Below are positions 59,873-64,000 of a stretch of 64,000 nt of DNA, piece after piece; the stretch's first letter is position 1; each line of letters starts with the position of its first letter. Under the pieces are notes generated by a model, which had not been told where the DNA came from, made no database searches, and saw only the letters and a list, made by a program, of their open reading frames with translations. Location of the stretch: NCBI RefSeq assembly GCF_000230895.2, contig NC_016604.1, forward strand, positions 4,526,001 through 4,590,000. Direction: 5' to 3'. This stretch comes from Mycolicibacterium rhodesiae NBB3 (lineage in GTDB: Bacteria; Actinomycetota; Actinomycetes; Mycobacteriales; Mycobacteriaceae). A program made the translations under genes and the position numbers.

Positions 59873-62800
59873 ATGCTCTATTCGGCATTCCCCGAGCCCC
59901 AGGGCCTGTACGACCCGGACAACGAGTCGGACTCCTGCGGCGTCGCCATGATCACCGATATCCAAGGCCGCCGGTCGCACGCCATCGTCGTCGAAGGGTT
60001 GGTCGCCTTGGAGCATCTCGAACACCGTGGTGCCGCGGGCGCCGAACCCAACAGCGGTGACGGGGCAGGCATCCTCATCCAATTGCCCGTCGAATTACTG
60101 CGCGAGGTGGTGGACTTCGCGCTACCGTCGCCCACCGCCGAGGGCGCCAACACATTCGCCGCGGGCATCTGCTTCCTGCCGCAGGACCCGGCGGAGCGCA
60201 CTGCCGCACGCGAACACGTCGAAGCAGTCGCCGCCGACGAGGGGCTCAGCGTGCTCGGGTGGCGTGAGGTTCCCACCGACCCCGACGGCGCCGAGATCGG
60301 CGCGACCGCCTTGGGCTGCATGCCACACATGGAGCAGCTATTCGTCGCATCGCCGCACCACCTCGCCGGCATCGACCTCGACCGACGTGTCTATCCGCTG
60401 CGCAAACGCGCCGAGCGCACGGGTGTGTACTTCCCTTCGCTGTCCAGCCGCACCATCGTCTACAAGGGCATGCTCACCACAATGCAGCTGCCGCAATACT
60501 TTCCGGATCTGCGCGACGAACGCTGTCGCAGCGCCATCGCGATCGTGCACAGTCGATTCTCCACGAACACGTTCCCGTCCTGGCCCTTGGCCCATCCCTT
60601 CCGTTTCGTCGCGCACAACGGGGAGATCAACACCGTGCGCGGCAACCGCAACCGGATGCACGCGCGCGAAGCCATGCTCGCGAGCGCCAACATCGGGGGC
60701 GACCTGTCCCGTCTCTCACCGATCTGCACACCGGAGGCGTCCGACTCGGCCTCCTTCGACGAAGTGCTCGAACTGCTGCACCTCGGTGGGCGCAGCCTGC
60801 CGCACGCCGTACTGATGATGATCCCCGAGGCGTGGGAGAACAGCACCACCATGGGCCCCGGCGAGCGGGCGTTCTGGCAGTTCCACGCCTCGCTGATGGA
60901 GCCCTGGGACGGTCCTGCCTGCGTCACGTTCACCGATGGCACCCTCGTCGGGGCGGTGTTGGACCGCAACGGATTACGGCCAGGTCGATGGTGGCGCACG
61001 CTCGATGATCGCATCATCCTCGCCAGCGAGAGCGGCGTGCTCGATGTGCCGTCGGCGCAGATCGTCGCCAAGGGCCGACTGCAGCCGGGGAAGATGTTCC
61101 TCATCGACACCGCCGCCGGCCGCATCGTGTCCGACGACGAGATCAAGGAATCCCTCGCCGCGCAGGAGCCATACGGCGAGTGGCTGCACGCCGGGCTGCT
61201 CGACATCGCGACGCTGCCCGACCGGGCTCGCGTTCAGCCCAACCACGAGTCCGTCGTGCGCAGACAGATCGCCTTCGGCTACACCGAGGAGGATCTGCGG
61301 ATCCTGCTCACGCCGATGGCCGCCTCGGGCGCAGAGCCGTTGGGGTCGATGGGAACGGATACACCGACGGCGGTGCTGTCCCAGCGGTCCCGGCTGCTCT
61401 ACGACTATTTCGTCGAACTCTTTGCGCAGGTGACCAACCCACCGCTGGATGCCATTCGCGAAGAGGTCGTCACCTCGATGGCCCGCGTCATGGGGCCGGA
61501 GCAGAACCTCCTCGAACCGACCGCGGCATCGTGTCGCCAGATCGTGCTGCGGTGGCCGGTGCTCGACAACGACGAACTCAACAAGATCGTCCACATCAAC
61601 GACGACGGCGAGCACGGCGGGCTGAGGACCGCTGTCCTCAAGGCGCTCTACGACGTCGAGCGGGGAGGTGAGGGTCTGGCCGACGCCCTGGAGGATCTGC
61701 GTCTGCGTGCCTGCGACGCCATCGGCAAAGGCGCACGCACGCTGGTCATCTCCGACCGCGACTCCGACCACACGCGAGCTCCGATACCCTCGCTGCTGGC
61801 CGTGTCGGCCGTGCACCATCATCTCGTTCGCACCAAGGAACGCACCACCGTTGCCCTGGTGGTCGAAAGCGGTGACGCCAGGGAAGTGCACCACATCGCG
61901 ATGCTGATCGGCTTCGGCGCCGCGGCGGTCAACCCGTATCTGGCGTTCGAGTCGATCGAGGACCTCGTCCGCGAAGGTGAGCTCACCGGCATCGAACCCG
62001 CTGCCGCAGTGCGTAATTACCTCAAGGCGCTCGGTAAGGGCGTCACCAAGGTGATGAGCAAGATGGGCATCTCGACCGTCGCCTCCTACACCGCCGCCCA
62101 GGCCTTCGAGGCCGTCGGTATCGACAAGCACGTCATCGACGAGTACTTCACGGGTACGCCGAGTCAGCTCGGCGGTGTCGCGCTCGACGTACTCGCGGAG
62201 GAAGTGAAGGTCCGCCATCGCCGGGCCTATCCGGAGAACCCGACCGAGCGCGTGCACCGGCGTCTCGAGGTCGGTGGCGAATACGCCTTCCGTCGTGAGG
62301 GTGAACTGCATCTGTTCACCCCCGAAGTGGTGTTCCTGCTGCAGCATTCGACGCGCACCGGCCGGCACGACATCTTCAAGCAGTACTCCGACGAGGTGAA
62401 CCGCCTGTCCAGGGAAGGCGGCACACTGCGTGGCCTGTTCAGCTTCAAGAAGCACAGGCCGCCCGTCCCGCTGGAGGAAGTCGAATCCGTCGACTCCATC
62501 GTCACGCGGTTCAACACCGGAGCGATGAGCTACGGTTCCATCTCCGCCGAGGCGCACGAGACGATGGCCGTCGCGATGAACAACCTCGGCGGCCGATCGA
62601 ACTCCGGCGAGGGCGGCGAGGACGTCGACCGGCTCTACGACCCCAGGCGACGCAGCGCCGTCAAGCAGGTCGCCTCCGGTCGGTTCGGCGTCACCAGCGA
62701 CTACCTCGTCAACGCGTCCGACATCCAGATCAAGATGGCCCAGGGCGCCAAACCCGGCGAGGGCGGACAGCTTCCGGGCTACAAGGTGTATCCCAACATC

Positions 62801-64000
62801 GCCAAGACCCGGCACTCGACGCCAGGGGTCGGCTTGATCTCCCCGCCGCCGCACCACGACATCTACTCCATCGAGGATCTCGCACAGCTGATCCACGACC
62901 TGAAGAACGCCAACGCCGACGCGCGCATCCACGTCAAGCTCGTCAGCTCGGTGGGGGTGGGCACCGTCGCTGCGGGTGTGTCGAAAGCCCACGCCGACGT
63001 CGTCCTGATCTCCGGTTACGACGGCGGCACCGGTGCGGCGCCGCTGACCAGCCTCAAACATGCCGGCGCGCCGTGGGAGATCGGACTGGCCGACACCCAG
63101 CAGACGCTGATGCTCAACGGGTTGCGCGACCGCATCACGGTGCAGTGCGACGGTGGCATGCGGACCGCCCGTGACGTCGTCGTCGCGATGCTGCTCGGCG
63201 CAGAGGAATACGGTTTCGCCACCGCACCGCTGGTGGTGTCGGGCTGCATCATGATGCGGGTCTGTCACCTCGACACCTGTCCGGTCGGTGTGGCGACCCA
63301 GAACCCGGAGCTGCGAGCACGATTCAACGGCAAGCCGGAGTTCGTCGAGAACTACTTCCGGTTCATCGCCGAGGACATCCGCCACTACCTCGCCGAACTC
63401 GGCTTCCGCACCATCGACGAGGCGGTGGGTCAGGCGGACATGCTCGACACCGACGAGGGCATCGCCCATTGGAAGAGCAGGGGTCTGGATCTGGCGCCGG
63501 TCTTCGCGGTGCCCAACAGCGCCGAGCGCCGCCGAACGCGGGCGCAGGAGCACGGTCTCGAAGAGGCACTGGACCGTACGCTCATCCAGCTCGCCGAAGG
63601 CGCCCTCGAAGACGCCCATCCGGTCCGACTGGAACTGCCGGTACGCAACGTCAACCGCACCGTCGGCACGCTGCTCGGTTCCGAGGTCACCCGGCGCTAC
63701 GGCGCGGCGGGGCTGCCCGACAACACGATTCACGTGACATTGACCGGGTCGGCAGGCCAGTCCATCGGCGCCTTTCTGCCTGCGGGCATCACACTCGAAT
63801 TGGTCGGGGACGCCAACGACTACGTCGGCAAGGGACTGTCCGGCGGCCGGGTCATCGTCAGGCCGCCCGACGACGTCCTGTTCCTGCCCGAGGACAACGT
63901 GATCGCCGGCAACACGCTGCTGTTCGGCGCCACGTCCGGCGAGCTGTACCTGCGAGGCCGGGTGGGCGAGCGGTTCGCCGCCCGCAACTCGGGAGCGCTG
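59873..64000 (+). CDS. gltB: Glutamate synthase large subunit GltB (3' end outside window)
   Basis: Makes glutamate from glutamine and 2-oxoglutarate with NADPH via GltD. 1,376 codons are present and the frame is open to the window edge, about 150 short of full length. Cys22 in SDSCGV becomes the N-terminal nucleophile after propeptide removal. The glutaminase domain includes HSRFSTNTFPSWPLAHPFR and HNGEINT. The FMN/Fe-S synthase domain contains KPGEGGQLPGYKVYP, the GYDGGTGAAPL loop and the cluster Cys in CIMMRVCHLDTCPVGVATQ. The ATG at 59873 follows GGAGG; in-frame GTG 59825 and ATG 59840 lie inside the leader hairpin and are less likely. It is similar to, but clearly diverged from, M. tuberculosis Rv3859c. 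Confidence 0.95.
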   Translation, partial: MLYSAFPEPQGLYDPDNESDSCGVAMITDIQGRRSHAIVVEGLVALEHLEHRGAAGAEPNSGDGAGILIQLPVELLREVVDFALPSPTAEGANTFAAGICFLPQDPAERTAAREHVEAVAADEGLSVLGWREVPTDPDGAEIGATALGCMPHMEQLFVASPHHLAGIDLDRRVYPLRKRAERTGVYFPSLSSRTIVYKGMLTTMQLPQYFPDLRDERCRSAIAIVHSRFSTNTFPSWPLAHPFRFVAHNGEINTVRGNRNRMHAREAMLASANIGGDLSRLSPICTPEASDSASFDEVLELLHLGGRSLPHAVLMMIPEAWENSTTMGPGERAFWQFHASLMEPWDGPACVTFTDGTLVGAVLDRNGLRPGRWWRTLDDRIILASESGVLDVPSAQIVAKGRLQPGKMFLIDTAAGRIVSDDEIKESLAAQEPYGEWLHAGLLDIATLPDRARVQPNHESVVRRQIAFGYTEEDLRILLTPMAASGAEPLGSMGTDTPTAVLSQRSRLLYDYFVELFAQVTNPPLDAIREEVVTSMARVMGPEQNLLEPTAASCRQIVLRWPVLDNDELNKIVHINDDGEHGGLRTAVLKALYDVERGGEGLADALEDLRLRACDAIGKGARTLVISDRDSDHTRAPIPSLLAVSAVHHHLVRTKERTTVALVVESGDAREVHHIAMLIGFGAAAVNPYLAFESIEDLVREGELTGIEPAAAVRNYLKALGKGVTKVMSKMGISTVASYTAAQAFEAVGIDKHVIDEYFTGTPSQLGGVALDVLAEEVKVRHRRAYPENPTERVHRRLEVGGEYAFRREGELHLFTPEVVFLLQHSTRTGRHDIFKQYSDEVNRLSREGGTLRGLFSFKKHRPPVPLEEVESVDSIVTRFNTGAMSYGSISAEAHETMAVAMNNLGGRSNSGEGGEDVDRLYDPRRRSAVKQVASGRFGVTSDYLVNASDIQIKMAQGAKPGEGGQLPGYKVYPNIAKTRHSTPGVGLISPPPHHDIYSIEDLAQLIHDLKNANADARIHVKLVSSVGVGTVAAGVSKAHADVVLISGYDGGTGAAPLTSLKHAGAPWEIGLADTQQTLMLNGLRDRITVQCDGGMRTARDVVVAMLLGAEEYGFATAPLVVSGCIMMRVCHLDTCPVGVATQNPELRARFNGKPEFVENYFRFIAEDIRHYLAELGFRTIDEAVGQADMLDTDEGIAHWKSRGLDLAPVFAVPNSAERRRTRAQEHGLEEALDRTLIQLAEGALEDAHPVRLELPVRNVNRTVGTLLGSEVTRRYGAAGLPDNTIHVTLTGSAGQSIGAFLPAGITLELVGDANDYVGKGLSGGRVIVRPPDDVLFLPEDNVIAGNTLLFGATSGELYLRGRVGERFAARNSGAL

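Noticed and set aside
60974..63733. A 919-codon open frame on the minus strand across gltB
   Set aside because: It lies wholly antisense to a well-supported glutamate synthase, its product has low complexity typical of GC-rich shadow frames, and no ribosome site or family motif is seen.
1..64000. tRNA, rRNA genes and CRISPR arrays
   Set aside because: No cloverleaf-like or rRNA segments and no regularly spaced 24-40 bp repeats were noticed; the only tandem repeats are the 22-bp, 25-bp and GGCC arrays described.

Overview
The window is high-GC actinobacterial DNA. Gene content and order point to a mycobacterium, most likely a Mycolicibacterium-type rapid grower. About two thirds of it follows, gene for gene, the Mycobacterium tuberculosis order Rv2191 to Rv2143. 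That stretch holds the PIM/lipomannan mannosyltransferases, FadD15, the PknL/Rv2175c pair and the complete division and cell wall (dcw) cluster. Assignments rest on motifs, lengths and remembered synteny; no database search was run.

Layout. (a) 1-9.8 kb: a DnaQ-type exonuclease/GIY-YIG protein cut by the window edge, a small Cys4 protein, the peptidoglycan hydrolase RipC, a membrane-anchored metallopeptidase, PimB, FadD15, two SRPBCC proteins, an ArsA-type ATPase and a PlsC acyltransferase. (b) 9.9-20.3 kb: mannosyltransferases MptC and MptA, a membrane protein, a DEDDh exoribonuclease, AroG, PknL with its DNA-binding substrate, IdsA2, LppM, a GNAT enzyme and a DUF3040 protein. (c) 20.5-42.4 kb: mraZ-rsmH-ftsL-pbpB-murE-murF-mraY-murD-ftsW-murG-murC-ftsQ-ftsZ-pgeF-yggS-sepF-yggT-wag31 and a small membrane protein. 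Most genes here overlap by 4 nt or lie within a few nt, as in a long operon. The cluster is interrupted once, between pbpB and murE, by an antisense tnpB (RNA-guided nuclease family) with a recognisable right-end guide-RNA hairpin. (d) 42.4-58.9 kb: a variable region with a phosphoribosyltransferase, a TIGR01777 epimerase, a class I amidotransferase, a beta-lactamase-fold lipoprotein lacking its catalytic residues, a phospholipase D, a P450 and a frameshifted cyclase/ATPase/LuxR regulator. It also has an intact IS481-family insertion with a 15-bp target duplication, an SOS-controlled 13E12 (DUF222/HNH) gene, and a monooxygenase/SDR/TetR set. (e) 59.0-64.0 kb: TM2 protein, DUF2752 protein and the start of gltB. 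As I recall, this arrangement belongs to the lgt-pyk neighbourhood in other mycobacteria, so it marks a synteny switch.

How the genes work together. Regions (a) and (b) build the envelope: PIM, LM and LAM mannosylation, polyprenyl and acyl lipid supply, and septal peptidoglycan hydrolysis. Region (c) makes lipid II, assembles the divisome and directs polar growth through Wag31. MraZ probably reads three 10-bp GTGG repeats just upstream of its own gene. Other regulatory signals are a LexA box over the 13E12 start codon, a 17-bp palindrome in the SDR promoter, several leaderless-type promoters, and an inverted repeat upstream of ftsZ.

The best candidates for new biology are the tnpB inside the dcw cluster, the catalytically dead beta-lactamase-fold lipoprotein next to a phospholipase D, and the metallopeptidase that appears to start at CTG inside the ripC stop codon.
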